From the NCBI RefSeq assembly GCF_900115755.1, contig NZ_FOXQ01000012.1, positions 62,001 to 126,000 of the forward strand: a stretch of DNA of 64,000 nt. Direction: 5' to 3'. Positions 26,934 through 35,415 of the stretch are shown piece after piece. How positions within the stretch are numbered: the first letter of the stretch is position 1; each line of letters begins with the position of its first letter. The translations under genes and the position numbers were made by a program. The notes under the pieces are model-generated. The model worked only from the letters and a program-made list of their open reading frames with translations, was not told where the DNA came from and did no database searches. This DNA is from Parafilimonas terrae. Its GTDB lineage: Bacteria > Bacteroidota > Bacteroidia > Chitinophagales > Chitinophagaceae.

Positions 26934-28463
26934 ATGAAAAAAAACAATACGCTTTTATACACGCTTGCACTGCTTAGAATTATCATCCCTTATTTATTGC
27001 AACATCCCGTTTACGAACCGCACCGCGATGAATTTTTATACCTGGCGGAAGGTCATCACCTTGCTTTTGGTTTTATGGAAGTGCCGCCTATGCTTTCCAT
27101 TTTTGCATGGCTTACAAACCTTTTTGGCGGCGGCATGTTTTGGGTAAAACTATGGCCTTCTTTATTCGGCGCAGCAACATTTATCGTTGCAGGCAAAATT
27201 ATTCAATCACTCGGCGGCAAATCGTTTGCATTAATACTTTTATTCCTTTCTTTCTTATTTGGCGCTTATTTAAGAATGTTTTTTTTGTTTCAGCCAAATG
27301 CGCCCGAAATATTTTTCTGGACGCTGATAGCATTCAGTTTTATCCGCTTCGTTCAAACTGAAAAAAATAAATGGTTGTATGTATTTGGCATTAGTGTTGG
27401 CCTGGGCATGCTGAGTAAATATTCTGTTGCATTTTATACCGTAAGCATTTTGCTTGCATTGCTGTTTACAAAACACCGCATTGTTTTTTTTAATAAGCAT
27501 TTTTGGTATGCTTCGCTCATTGGCTTTCTTATTTTTCTGCCCAATATTATCTGGCAGTGGCAAAATCATTTTCCTGTTATTGTGCACATGAATGAACTGC
27601 AGCAAACGCAACTGCAATACATAAACCCGGCAGGTTTTTTAACCGACCAATTGCTGCTTATGTTTCCATGTTTTTTTGTTTGGCTCACAGGACTTTTTAA
27701 TGCTCTTTCATCAAAACAATATCGTTTTATTGGCCTTGCTTATTTGTTTGTAATCATTTTATTATTGATGGGCCATGGCAAAAGTTATTATGCTGCCGGT
27801 GTTTATCCACCATTATTTGCTTTTGGCGCAACAGCACTTGAAAAATTTACTGCTACACAAAGAAAATATTTGCGTTACGCTTTTGTAATTTTTGCAGTTG
27901 GGTTTGGTTTATTTGTTGTACCAATTTTATTGCCGGTATTGCCGCCGCAACCGCTTGCTGATTTATATGTAAAGATGAACATTGCAAAAACCGGTACTTT
28001 AAAATGGGAAGATTTAAAAGACCATTCTCTTCCACAAGACTTTGCAGATATGCAGGGCTGGGAAGAAATGGCGCAAAAAGTAGCCAAAGCATATCATGCA
28101 CTTGATGATTCAGAGAGGCAAAACACGGTTATATTTTGTAATAATTATGGCATGGCAGGCGCTATAAATTATTATGCACGCAAATACAATTTACCCGAGG
28201 CTTACAGCGACAATGCAAGCTTTCTATATTGGTTGCCCACAAGTTTACAGATAGAAAATTTTATATTGGTTTCAGACGACCCGGATGAAAAACAACATGA
28301 TTTTGCAAAGGGGTTTACATCTGTTACAAAAACGGATAGCATCACAAATAAATTTGCCAGGGAGAAAGGAGATTACATTTATGTTTTTATAGGCGCTGAT
28401 GATAATTTTCGAAAATTCTTTAAACAAAAAATAGAAAAAGATAAAGCTGAGTTCAAATATTAA
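26934..28463 (+). CDS. ArnT-like glycosyltransferase family 39 membrane protein
   Basis: A 509-residue integral membrane protein with about ten hydrophobic segments in the first 350 residues and a C-terminal soluble domain. The motif YEPHRDEFLYLAEGHHLAFGF near residues 25-45 is the acidic loop typical of GT39/PMT-type enzymes, which move sugars from polyprenyl-phosphate donors to acceptors on the outer face of the membrane. The ATG at 26934 is chosen over a TTG 21 bases upstream. It lies in an envelope-modification region that includes a second GT39 protein 3.5 kb away. The sugar and the acceptor are unknown. Confidence 0.82.
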   Translation: MKKNNTLLYTLALLRIIIPYLLQHPVYEPHRDEFLYLAEGHHLAFGFMEVPPMLSIFAWLTNLFGGGMFWVKLWPSLFGAATFIVAGKIIQSLGGKSFALILLFLSFLFGAYLRMFFLFQPNAPEIFFWTLIAFSFIRFVQTEKNKWLYVFGISVGLGMLSKYSVAFYTVSILLALLFTKHRIVFFNKHFWYASLIGFLIFLPNIIWQWQNHFPVIVHMNELQQTQLQYINPAGFLTDQLLLMFPCFFVWLTGLFNALSSKQYRFIGLAYLFVIILLLMGHGKSYYAAGVYPPLFAFGATALEKFTATQRKYLRYAFVIFAVGFGLFVVPILLPVLPPQPLADLYVKMNIAKTGTLKWEDLKDHSLPQDFADMQGWEEMAQKVAKAYHALDDSERQNTVIFCNNYGMAGAINYYARKYNLPEAYSDNASFLYWLPTSLQIENFILVSDDPDEKQHDFAKGFTSVTKTDSITNKFAREKGDYIYVFIGADDNFRKFFKQKIEKDKAEFKY

Positions 28464-28514
28464 AAGCAATGAGGCGACTACAGCATCAGACCGTTGCAAC
28501 AACATTTATTCATT

Positions 28515-29807
28515 ATGAAAAAAATATTTCTTTTTATTTTCATTACTGTTTCCTGTGCGCTTCATGCACAGCATAAAACAGACGTGCTGCTTCAGCGCAT
28601 TTTATTAAAAAATACAGATAGTCTTTTTCAAGCGGTTTTATCTCATCCGGATGAATATCGTTTACAAATAATCTACACGCAGATAAACAGGGATAAAAAC
28701 AACAAACCTTCTTTTACTAATTACTATTTTAATGTAGATTCTCTATTTTATTTTAATCCGGCATCAACCGTAAAACTTCCACTGGCCGCTTTATCGTTAG
28801 AAAAGCTGAATGAAATAAAAATGCCGGGCATTAATAAATTTACATCCCTGCAATTTGACAGCGCTTATCAGCGGTAGGAAAAAGAATTGTACGACAGCAC
28901 ATCAGAAAATAATTATCCATCTATTGCGCAGTTTATAAGAAAAGCTTTTTTGATAAGTGACAATGATGCTTACAACCGTATGTACCAGTTTGTTGGCCAG
29001 CAAAGCATTAACCGGAAACTGCACGCAAAGGGTTATATACACACAAGAATTACAAGGCAATTTATGGGATATACAGATGATGAAAACCGGCATACCAATC
29101 CAATCAATTTTATTGATAAAGATGGAAAGGTTATTTATCATCAACCTATGCAATACAATACGGATTCGTTTGATTATTCACACACTGTAAAAATTGGAAA
29201 AGCGCATCTTAACAGCAATGATAGCTTGATAAACGAACCGATAGATTTTACAAGCGTAAATAATCTTCCATTAGAAGATCTGCAGCAAATATTGCAATCC
29301 ATTTTATTCCCATTATCGGTTCCTGAAAAACAACGATTCCATCTTGCAAAAGATGATTATACTTTTCTCAAACAATTTTTATCGCAGTTCCCGTCCGAAA
29401 CAAATTATCCCAAATATGATACATCGCAGTATTACGATAGTTATGTAAAATTTTTCTTCCAGGATAGTGTTCATCATTCAATGCCGCCAAATATTCGTGT
29501 GTTTAATAAAGTAGGATGGGCTTACGGTTTTTTAACTGATGCTTCATATATAGCAGATTTTAAAAACAATATTGAGTTTATGCTGGCCGCAACTGTTTAT
29601 GTTAACAGCGATGGTGTTTTGAATGATAATAAATATGATTATGAAACGATCGGCCACCCGTTTCTTTACCAGCTTGGCCAAACCATTTACAGTTATGAAT
29701 TAAAGCGCAAAAGAAAATATACACCCGGGTTAAATGATTTTATAATTCAATATGAAAAACGCAATCCTGATGATACAAGGCCTTCAATTAAAGATGCAGA
29801 TAATTAA
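28515..29807 (+). pseudogene. Class A beta-lactamase-like serine hydrolase interrupted by an in-frame TAG
   Basis: The frame runs from ATG at 28515 for 120 codons, meets TAG at 28875-28877, and continues in the same frame for 309 more codons. Both halves belong to one protein: a signal peptide (residues 1-18), the catalytic STVK (Ser84, Lys87) before the stop, then SDN (Ser148, Asp149, Asn150) and KVGWAYG after it, the three motifs of class A beta-lactamase/transpeptidase-like hydrolases. The second half has no ATG near its beginning. A single base change from TGG, CAG, AAG or GAG would restore it. The rest is free of frameshifts, so the mutation is recent, a sequencing error, or subject to readthrough. 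The substrate may be a peptide or cell-wall compound rather than an antibiotic. Confidence 0.8.
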
Positions 29808-29862
29808 ACAGAGATAATACCTTCGCAGTATTGAAAGCATTTGTGTTGAATAAATTATTGCA

Positions 29863-29954
29863 ATGAAACCGGGCATGATAATTTTTCCTCACACGGGGAT
29901 GTGCATAGCGAGGTTCCATTCGACCATTGAAAAAATAAACTTAAACGAATGAAA
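29863..29954 (+). repeat. Start-codon-anchored repeat element, copy R1
   Basis: A diverged copy of an element also present upstream of the GT39 and GT2 genes. It opens ATGAAACCGGGCATGATAAT and closes AAACTTAAACGAATGAAA, where the last ATG is the start codon of the rhodanese gene. The whole copy is also an open frame of 29 codons (MKPGMIIFPHT, then IARFHSTIEK) whose TGA overlaps that ATG. A small hairpin CACACGGGGATGTG is inside. Confidence 0.6.
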
Positions 29955-30389
29955 AAATTATTGTTTGTAAAAATATCCCTGTTGCTGCTTACTTCATTTT
30001 GCACATTTCATACAAGCGCACAGAAACCGGTAAACTGGACTGATAAGCAACTGATGCAGCCATCAGAACTGGCAGACATTATGAAGAACAAAACAAGTAA
30101 TGTTGTCATCATCAGCGTTGGCCCTTTTAACACTATACCCGGCGCAATTAATGTTGGAATGGTAAGTGAAAAAGAAAACATGGATAAATTTAAAACGCAG
30201 CTAAATGCTTTAAAGAAAGATGCCAAAATTGTTGTTTACTGCGGTTGCTGCCCTTATGAACATTGTCCTAATGTGCGGCCTGCCATTGATGTTTTAAAGG
30301 AAATGCAGTTTACAAACTTTTATCTTTTAAACCTGCCTGATAATCTTAAAATAGACTGGATAAATAAAGGCTATCCCGTTACGGAATAA
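29949..30389 (+). CDS. Exported rhodanese-like domain protein with cysteine-rich active loop
   Basis: A 146-residue protein with a signal peptide (MKKLLFVKISLLLLTSF, cleavage near SAQ) and one rhodanese domain. The substrate loop reads VVYCGCCPYEHCPNVRPA, with Cys98 in the catalytic position and three more cysteines (100, 101, 106). Rhodaneses transfer sulfane sulfur; the extra cysteines suggest redox or metal chemistry, similar to exported rhodanese-like proteins of Bacteroidota. PGAINVG near residue 64 is the usual preceding motif. Its start codon is the end of a repeat element. A cytoplasmic sulfurtransferase role is excluded by the signal peptide. Confidence 0.82.
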   Translation: MKKLLFVKISLLLLTSFCTFHTSAQKPVNWTDKQLMQPSELADIMKNKTSNVVIISVGPFNTIPGAINVGMVSEKENMDKFKTQLNALKKDAKIVVYCGCCPYEHCPNVRPAIDVLKEMQFTNFYLLNLPDNLKIDWINKGYPVTE

Positions 30390-30401
30390 TGTGGCAGCCT
30401 T

Positions 30402-32033
30402 TTATTTTAATCTTTTTACGAGGTAGTAATTCTTTACAATCCTTTTATTATGTTGCTTACTTTCTGCAGGCACTTCATTTAAATCAACTGTAGCAAGCTG
30501 CGTAAAACTGTAGTTATTAAACACGTGCATTAATTTATTTGCTTTATCAGGGTAAACCAGCAATCCAAACGCAGCATCAGCGGGCATTTTAACCGAATTG
30601 CCATCAGCTATATTTGATATTGGGTTTCCATAGCTCCATATTATTTCAGGAACAAAACCATCGCCTTCAAACGTTTTTATGTTGTATTTTTTTTCAATGT
30701 TGTGCAGGTTAGCTGCATCAAAATAATTGCTGTTTGTGTAAAATATTTTTGATATTGGAATAAGTGTAACTACAATACCACACATAAAAAAAACAGAGGC
30801 GTAAAATACCTGTATAAAATGCTTTCGTTTTAATCCTTTTATTATTACAAACGAACAGGTAAAAGAAATTATCACAAGCAATATGTACCAGCCAATATAA
30901 TTTTCAAGCTTCGCTTTCAATAAAAAAAAGCTAACAAACGGAACGGCCAACCCTATAAACGCAACCAGCCCGAAACTGAAATAAACAACAGCTTTTTCAT
31001 ACCTGTTTGTTATTTGTTTAAAAGAAAGTGCCAGGTATTGAATATAAAAGCTTGTATTCATTGCCAGTGGAATTAAAACAGGCATTATATAACGCACTTT
31101 TTTTTCAGGGATGAATGATAAAAGCAGCAGCGATGCCATCGTCCACAAAAAAGAAAATGTATAAGCTTTCACATTACTTACACGCTTACGCATATAGAAA
31201 TACATAAGCGAAATAAAAGATGGAATTGTCCATAATCCGCTTTGAGTAAAGAAGCTCCAATAATAGTAAAAGGGTTTTACTTCATAATTTCCCCAGTTTT
31301 GTGTTTGCTTCGACAAAGCTGTTCCGGCATAAGGATCAAAATATTTTACATACAGCGGCCATGAAAGGCCTATTGCCAAACCAATAGCAAGAACAATTAA
31401 ACTCAACAATAAATTTTTACCAACTTTCTGTTTATAAACAATAAAATAAGCAATCAAAAAAGAAAGAAATAATCCATATAATGAAACGGGGCCTTTGCTC
31501 AGAAAGGAACAGCCCGTAAATAATGCTGCCAGTGCAATATTCAAAAAAAGATTTTCCTTTTCGTTGAAAACCTTGTACAGAAAATAAATACTTACCACCA
31601 TGAATGCATGTGTGTATATATCCCACTGGTTATCCCTCCCCGAAAAAAATATATAGAAGGATGTTATAAGAATAAGCGAAGCATATAATGGTTGGTTATT
31701 TTCAGGCTGGAGGCGTTTTACCAGTTTGTAAAAAAAATATACAAGCAGCAGGCACACCAACGCAACCGGCAAGCGCAATACAAACATATTGTGCATACCG
31801 CCAAGCATCATAAAAAATGCAGTTAGCCATGTGGGCAATGGCGGCTTTTCATAACGTGGCAAACCATTCATGGTTGTAAATATCCAGTGGCCATCGTTTA
31901 CCATTTCTCTTGCTGTTATGAGGTTTCTTGCCTCCATAATATTTGTTTGTATCAACCCAAGATGCACAAACAACATCAGCACTGAAACAGCCAACAGCAC
32001 AACTAACGGGTATTTTTCAGCAAATGAGTTCAT
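30402..32033 (-). CDS. ArnT-like glycosyltransferase family 39 membrane protein
   Basis: A 543-residue integral membrane protein with about twelve hydrophobic segments and a short soluble C-terminus. The N-terminal region carries the GT39 acidic loop IMEARNLITAREMVNDGHW and the motif LPRYEKPPLPTWLTAFFM, close to ArnT, which transfers aminoarabinose from undecaprenyl phosphate to lipid A. It is the third gene of a minus-strand cassette (GT2, LAB_N protein, GT39). The start at 32033 is preferred: the ten-residue extension to 32063 falls within the repeat element that precedes the gene. Transfer of a polyprenyl-linked sugar to lipid A or another envelope glycan is inferred. Confidence 0.85.
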   Translation of the reverse strand: MNSFAEKYPLVVLLAVSVLMLFVHLGLIQTNIMEARNLITAREMVNDGHWIFTTMNGLPRYEKPPLPTWLTAFFMMLGGMHNMFVLRLPVALVCLLLVYFFYKLVKRLQPENNQPLYASLILITSFYIFFSGRDNQWDIYTHAFMVVSIYFLYKVFNEKENLFLNIALAALFTGCSFLSKGPVSLYGLFLSFLIAYFIVYKQKVGKNLLLSLIVLAIGLAIGLSWPLYVKYFDPYAGTALSKQTQNWGNYEVKPFYYYWSFFTQSGLWTIPSFISLMYFYMRKRVSNVKAYTFSFLWTMASLLLLSFIPEKKVRYIMPVLIPLAMNTSFYIQYLALSFKQITNRYEKAVVYFSFGLVAFIGLAVPFVSFFLLKAKLENYIGWYILLVIISFTCSFVIIKGLKRKHFIQVFYASVFFMCGIVVTLIPISKIFYTNSNYFDAANLHNIEKKYNIKTFEGDGFVPEIIWSYGNPISNIADGNSVKMPADAAFGLLVYPDKANKLMHVFNNYSFTQLATVDLNEVPAESKQHNKRIVKNYYLVKRLK

Positions 32034-32145
32034 TCGTTCAAGTTTGTTTTTATATGGTCTCATGTAACCGCGCTATGCTCCTGCATTCTCATCCCGCTTT
32101 GTCGGGACAAGTTGTGTGAGAAAAAAATATCATGCGCGGTTTCAT
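32028..32145 (-). repeat. Start-codon-anchored repeat element, copy R2
   Basis: On the minus strand it opens ATGAAACCGCGCATGATATT, overlapping the stop codon of the LAB_N gene, and ends CAAACTTGAACGAATGAAC on the start codon of the GT39 gene. The last 45 bases match the two tandem copies at 33.5 kb except for one A. Outer arms AACCGCGC and GCGCGGTT are perfect complements; an extra internal hairpin TCCCG/CGGGA makes this copy longer. Confidence 0.75.
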
Positions 32146-32762
32146 GAATGTTTTTTAATAATAACAATGTTGCGGAAGTAAACAATAAAACCCGTAAGCT
32201 GCCCAACAAACAAAACGATATCTTTTCTTAATACAGCATATATCAATATAAGAAAAGAACCGGCGAGGCTAATGATCCAGAAACCTAAAGGCAGGTGCGA
32301 CTCCTTTCTTTTTTCTGAATATATCCATTGATAAATAAACCTGAATGTAAACAGCAATTGCGAAACGATGCCGAGTATAAATAACCAGGCAGGAATGTTT
32401 TCATTATGAAACAATTTATGCCGGTCGTAAATACCATTATTATAGCCGTATATCAAAATAAAAAGAGGAAAGCAATAAATAAAAATACGCAGGATTATTG
32501 CAAGTTTCTTCCACTGCTGCTGCAACTGCATATTGCGTATATAAATATAATATGTGATGGTTTGACCAAGCATAATAGCAAAATCATCCCTTAAATAGCC
32601 ATATACAAACAACAGGAAAGATGCCAGCAAACTAAACTCCCAAAACAAAACCGGTGTTAGCACTTTCTTTTGTTTTTCAGATAATATCCATTGCAGTAAA
32701 AGGCGGCTTGAAAATAATATCTGTGCCAAAGCACCAATGCCAATCACAATCCAGTTACTCAT
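32142..32762 (-). CDS. Membrane protein with two tandem LAB_N (lipid A biosynthesis N-terminal) domains
   Basis: A 206-residue protein made of two copies of the same roughly 80-residue module. QILFSSRLLLQWILSEKQKK and LLYVYGYLRDD-like sequence in the first half correspond to QLLFTFRFIYQWIYSEKRKE and LIYAVLRKD in the second. Each half has about three membrane helices, and each ends with a YFRNI or YIRNM signature. The LAB_N domain occurs alone or fused to lipid A enzymes. Located between a GT2 and a GT39, with a four-base overlap to the GT2, it could be a flippase-like partner, in the position held by ArnE/F in the arn pathway. That role is inference. Confidence 0.85.
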   Translation of the reverse strand: MSNWIVIGIGALAQILFSSRLLLQWILSEKQKKVLTPVLFWEFSLLASFLLFVYGYLRDDFAIMLGQTITYYIYIRNMQLQQQWKKLAIILRIFIYCFPLFILIYGYNNGIYDRHKLFHNENIPAWLFILGIVSQLLFTFRFIYQWIYSEKRKESHLPLGFWIISLAGSFLILIYAVLRKDIVLFVGQLTGFIVYFRNIVIIKKHS

Positions 32763-33478
32763 AACTTCTTTTCTGCAATGGTATAATTAATGTATTTCCT
32801 TTTCATCCATAAATAAGCAAAGCAATCACTCAGCGGGCCGGCAAGCCTGTTCCATAAATGAAAGTTTGATTTGCCGGCAACCCTTGGAAAAGCACGCACA
32901 GGAATTTGCATAATCTTACCTTTTTGCAATAAGATCATCGCCGGTAAAAAACGGTGCAGGCCGTTGAACATAGGAATAGCTTTTGCTTTATCTGCCTTAA
33001 TAATTTTTAAAGGGCAGCCGGTATCATCCATGCCATCATGCGTAAAACTGCGCCTTATGCCATTGGCAATTTTTGAAGATGCATTTTTAACAAAAGAATC
33101 TTTTCTGCCGGTGCGCACACCGGTTACCAGGTCATATTCATTGCAGTAATCTGCCAGTATATTAAAGTCTTCAGGCGTGGTTTGCAGGTCGGCATCAATA
33201 TAACCCACCCATTTTGTATCGGCACAATCAAACCCTGCTTTAATAGCAGCGCTCAGGCCACAGTTTTTTTCAAATGATATATAAGTAAAAAGAGGATTAG
33301 CATTACATATATCACGAATCATTTGCAGGCTGTTATCTTTCGATCCATCATCTACAAAGAGTACCTTGGATGGAATTTTTGCCAGAGGAAAATAGGCCTC
33401 GAAAACTTGTTGCAGGCGCAGTAAGTTTTCTGCTTCGTTATATACAGGAATGATGATAGCCAATTCCGGTTGTTTCAT
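32759..33478 (-). CDS. Glycosyltransferase family 2 (polyprenyl-phosphate sugar transferase type)
   Basis: A 239-residue GT2 protein of the DPM1/ArnC type. The N-terminal IIIPVYNEAENL, VLFVDDGSKDNS and the metal-binding YIDADLQTTPEDF mark the catalytic core, which moves a sugar from a nucleotide donor to undecaprenyl phosphate. No C-terminal membrane helices are seen. It is the first gene of the cassette GT2, LAB_N, GT39; the start codon coincides with the end of repeat copy R3. By analogy with arnC-arnEF-arnT it would make the lipid-linked sugar used by the GT39 protein (inference). Confidence 0.88.
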   Translation of the reverse strand: MKQPELAIIIPVYNEAENLLRLQQVFEAYFPLAKIPSKVLFVDDGSKDNSLQMIRDICNANPLFTYISFEKNCGLSAAIKAGFDCADTKWVGYIDADLQTTPEDFNILADYCNEYDLVTGVRTGRKDSFVKNASSKIANGIRRSFTHDGMDDTGCPLKIIKADKAKAIPMFNGLHRFLPAMILLQKGKIMQIPVRAFPRVAGKSNFHLWNRLAGPLSDCFAYLWMKRKYINYTIAEKKL

Positions 33479-33650
33479 TCGTTCAAGTTTGTTTTTTATA
33501 TGGTCTCATGTAACCGCGCCATAAACACCTTTATGTAAGAAAAATTATTGCGCCCGGTTTCATTCGTTCAAGTTTGTTTTTTATATGGTCTCATGTAACC
33601 GCGCCATAAACACCTTTATGTAGGAAAAATTATTGCGCCCGGTTTCATTC
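33473..33650 (-). repeat. Tandem start-codon-anchored repeats R3 and R4, 85 bp period
   Basis: Two adjacent 85-base copies, 33473-33557 and 33558-33642, differ at one position, and the first 8 bases of a third copy follow (33643-33650). On the minus strand each copy begins ATGAAACCGGGCGCAATAAT and ends CAAACTTGAACG just before the next ATGAAA. The ATG of the proximal copy is the start codon of the GT2 gene. Confidence 0.9.
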
Positions 33651-33708
33651 AACTTTTTATTATGACCGGCAAAATTAAAACATAACTAACTTGCAGTTTT
33701 TATTTAAG

Positions 33709-34647
33709 ATGAAAATACTTGTTACGGGTGCGGCAGGATTTATAGGATCGCACATGTCTGAGAAACTCGCCGGGATGCAGCACGAAGTAATTGGTGTTGA
33801 TAATTTATCTTCCTTTTACCCGAAAGAGCTCAAGATGCTCAACCTTCAGTCCATGCAGGATAAAGTTGCATTTATTGAAGCTGATCTTACTAATCATAAT
33901 GACTACAAATTATTACCCGCAGACATAGATTATATTTTTCATTTTGCGGCGCAACCGGGCTTGTCCGAGAAATCTGGGTTCGCTGAATATCTTTCAAATA
34001 ATGTAACTGCTACTTATGAGCTTATAGAGTTTGCGAAGCAATTAAAGCATCTGAAATTTTTTGTTAATATTTCCACTTCATCTGTTTATGGATTGGATGC
34101 TACCAAAGATGAAACCGCTATTCCGGAACCTGTTTCTTATTATGGCATTACAAAGCTTGCTGCCGAACAATTAGCATTGGCAGAAAGCAGAAAGAAAACT
34201 TTGAATGCCTGTTCGCTCAGGCTTTACTCTGTTTATGGGCCAAGGGAAAGGCCGGATAAACTTTATACTAAACTTATCCGTTCGGCATTAACAAACGAGC
34301 CATTTACATTGGTTGAAGGCAGCCTGCAGCACACACGCAGCTTTAGTTTTGTTGGAGATATTATTGATGGCATTGCAGCAGTCATAGGCAAAGAAGAAAC
34401 CGTAAACAACGAAATCATAAACATTGGTAATAGCATGCAATACACAACACGGGAGGGAATTGATACCGTTGAAGCATTAACAGGCAATAAAATAAATTTT
34501 GAAATAATACCGCCACGCACCGGCGATCAAACCACTACTAAAGCTATTATAGATAAAGCAAAACGGCTACTTAATTATAACCCTCAAACAAGCTTAAAGG
34601 AAGGTGTGCAGCAGCAATTAAACTGGTTTAAGCAAAACTTTCTATAA
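33709..34647 (+). CDS. NAD-dependent epimerase/dehydratase (UDP-glucuronate epimerase-like)
   Basis: A 312-residue extended short-chain dehydrogenase. The Rossmann motif GAAGFIGSH (residues 7-15) binds NAD, and YGITK supplies the catalytic Tyr145 and Lys149, with STSSVYG before it. RLYSVYGPRERPD near residue 180 and HTRSFSFVGDIIDGI near 220 are typical of UDP-sugar epimerases such as UDP-glucuronate 4-epimerase. It is divergent from the GT2-LAB_N-GT39 cassette, so it may provide the activated sugar. The start MKILVTG at 33709 is preferred to a TTG start at 33691. It overlaps the next convergent gene by six bases at the 3' end. Confidence 0.85.
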   Translation: MKILVTGAAGFIGSHMSEKLAGMQHEVIGVDNLSSFYPKELKMLNLQSMQDKVAFIEADLTNHNDYKLLPADIDYIFHFAAQPGLSEKSGFAEYLSNNVTATYELIEFAKQLKHLKFFVNISTSSVYGLDATKDETAIPEPVSYYGITKLAAEQLALAESRKKTLNACSLRLYSVYGPRERPDKLYTKLIRSALTNEPFTLVEGSLQHTRSFSFVGDIIDGIAAVIGKEETVNNEIINIGNSMQYTTREGIDTVEALTGNKINFEIIPPRTGDQTTTKAIIDKAKRLLNYNPQTSLKEGVQQQLNWFKQNFL

Positions 34648-35319
34648 CTTTAAAGAGCGGGATGCTTTGTTTAAAGGATTTAAAACAATGAGCATAAACA
34701 TAGCGCTTCCCCCAAATTCCAGCAACTCGGCGCCCTTGCTGTCGAACGTTAAAAATGATAAACCAAAAACCAGCAGGCAACCGATAATTTGATAAAGCCT
34801 CGCAACAGGAAAAGCAGCCCTGTCAATAAAATTTTTAAACCCGGGTTTTTTGCTATACAGCAAGGGGATAATAATAAGATATATGGCAACGCCGGCAATA
34901 AGCACATCGGTAAAAATTATTTTATTAAGCTTTTCGCCGCCTATAATCAGGTTATGAATATTTTCTTCGTCCTGTGAATTATGTTCCCGGAAATATTCTG
35001 ATGTTTCAAAACCAAAAATGCGTTGCCCCCAGCTTATCTCTTCCCCCAAAATAAAAAAGCTGCCTAAAGCAATAAAAAGATAGGTGAGAAAAAACCAGGC
35101 GTTTTTTTTGCGGGCATATCTAAACAAAAGGATGAAGCAGGTTAATGTTAAGATTGCAAGCGGGATTAAAGTAACATCTTCAATAAACCCATCTTCAACC
35201 ACATAGGTTTCGAGAAACCATGTTTTATTTACCCAGGCAGCAATAATTCCTATAACCATCAGCACAAAAACAATACTTAAAACTATCTTTTCTAAACCGC
35301 TCAGCTTTTTTCTTTGCAT
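34642..35319 (-). CDS. Conserved multi-pass membrane protein of unknown function
   Basis: A 225-residue membrane protein with six hydrophobic segments. Between helices three and four lies the polar stretch GEEISWGQRIFGFETSEYFR followed by NSQDEENIHNL, rich in conserved-looking Glu, Trp, Arg and His. I recall this EEISWGQR pattern in unnamed membrane proteins of several phyla but know no function. The loop could form an active site or a ligand site facing one side of the membrane. It is convergent with the epimerase, overlapping it by six bases, and lies beside the sugar-transfer cassette. Confidence 0.65.
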   Translation of the reverse strand: MQRKKLSGLEKIVLSIVFVLMVIGIIAAWVNKTWFLETYVVEDGFIEDVTLIPLAILTLTCFILLFRYARKKNAWFFLTYLFIALGSFFILGEEISWGQRIFGFETSEYFREHNSQDEENIHNLIIGGEKLNKIIFTDVLIAGVAIYLIIIPLLYSKKPGFKNFIDRAAFPVARLYQIIGCLLVFGLSFLTFDSKGAELLEFGGSAMFMLIVLNPLNKASRSLKL

Positions 35320-35415
35320 GGTAAAAGTTTAATATTCAGTCTGCAAATATCTGCAAAATCGTTGCAGGTAAATAACAAAATGGAGATTTTATAACTATTG
35401 AATATAGCGGTCATT

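Noticed and set aside
28887-29807. Second half of the serine hydrolase as an independent gene
   Set aside because: It starts on a TTG just after the TAG, lacks the catalytic SxxK motif and a signal peptide, and continues the upstream frame.
32034-32063. Longer N-terminus for the GT39 protein (MRPYKNKLER)
   Set aside because: These codons are the end of the repeat element, also found before GT2 where they are not in the gene's frame.
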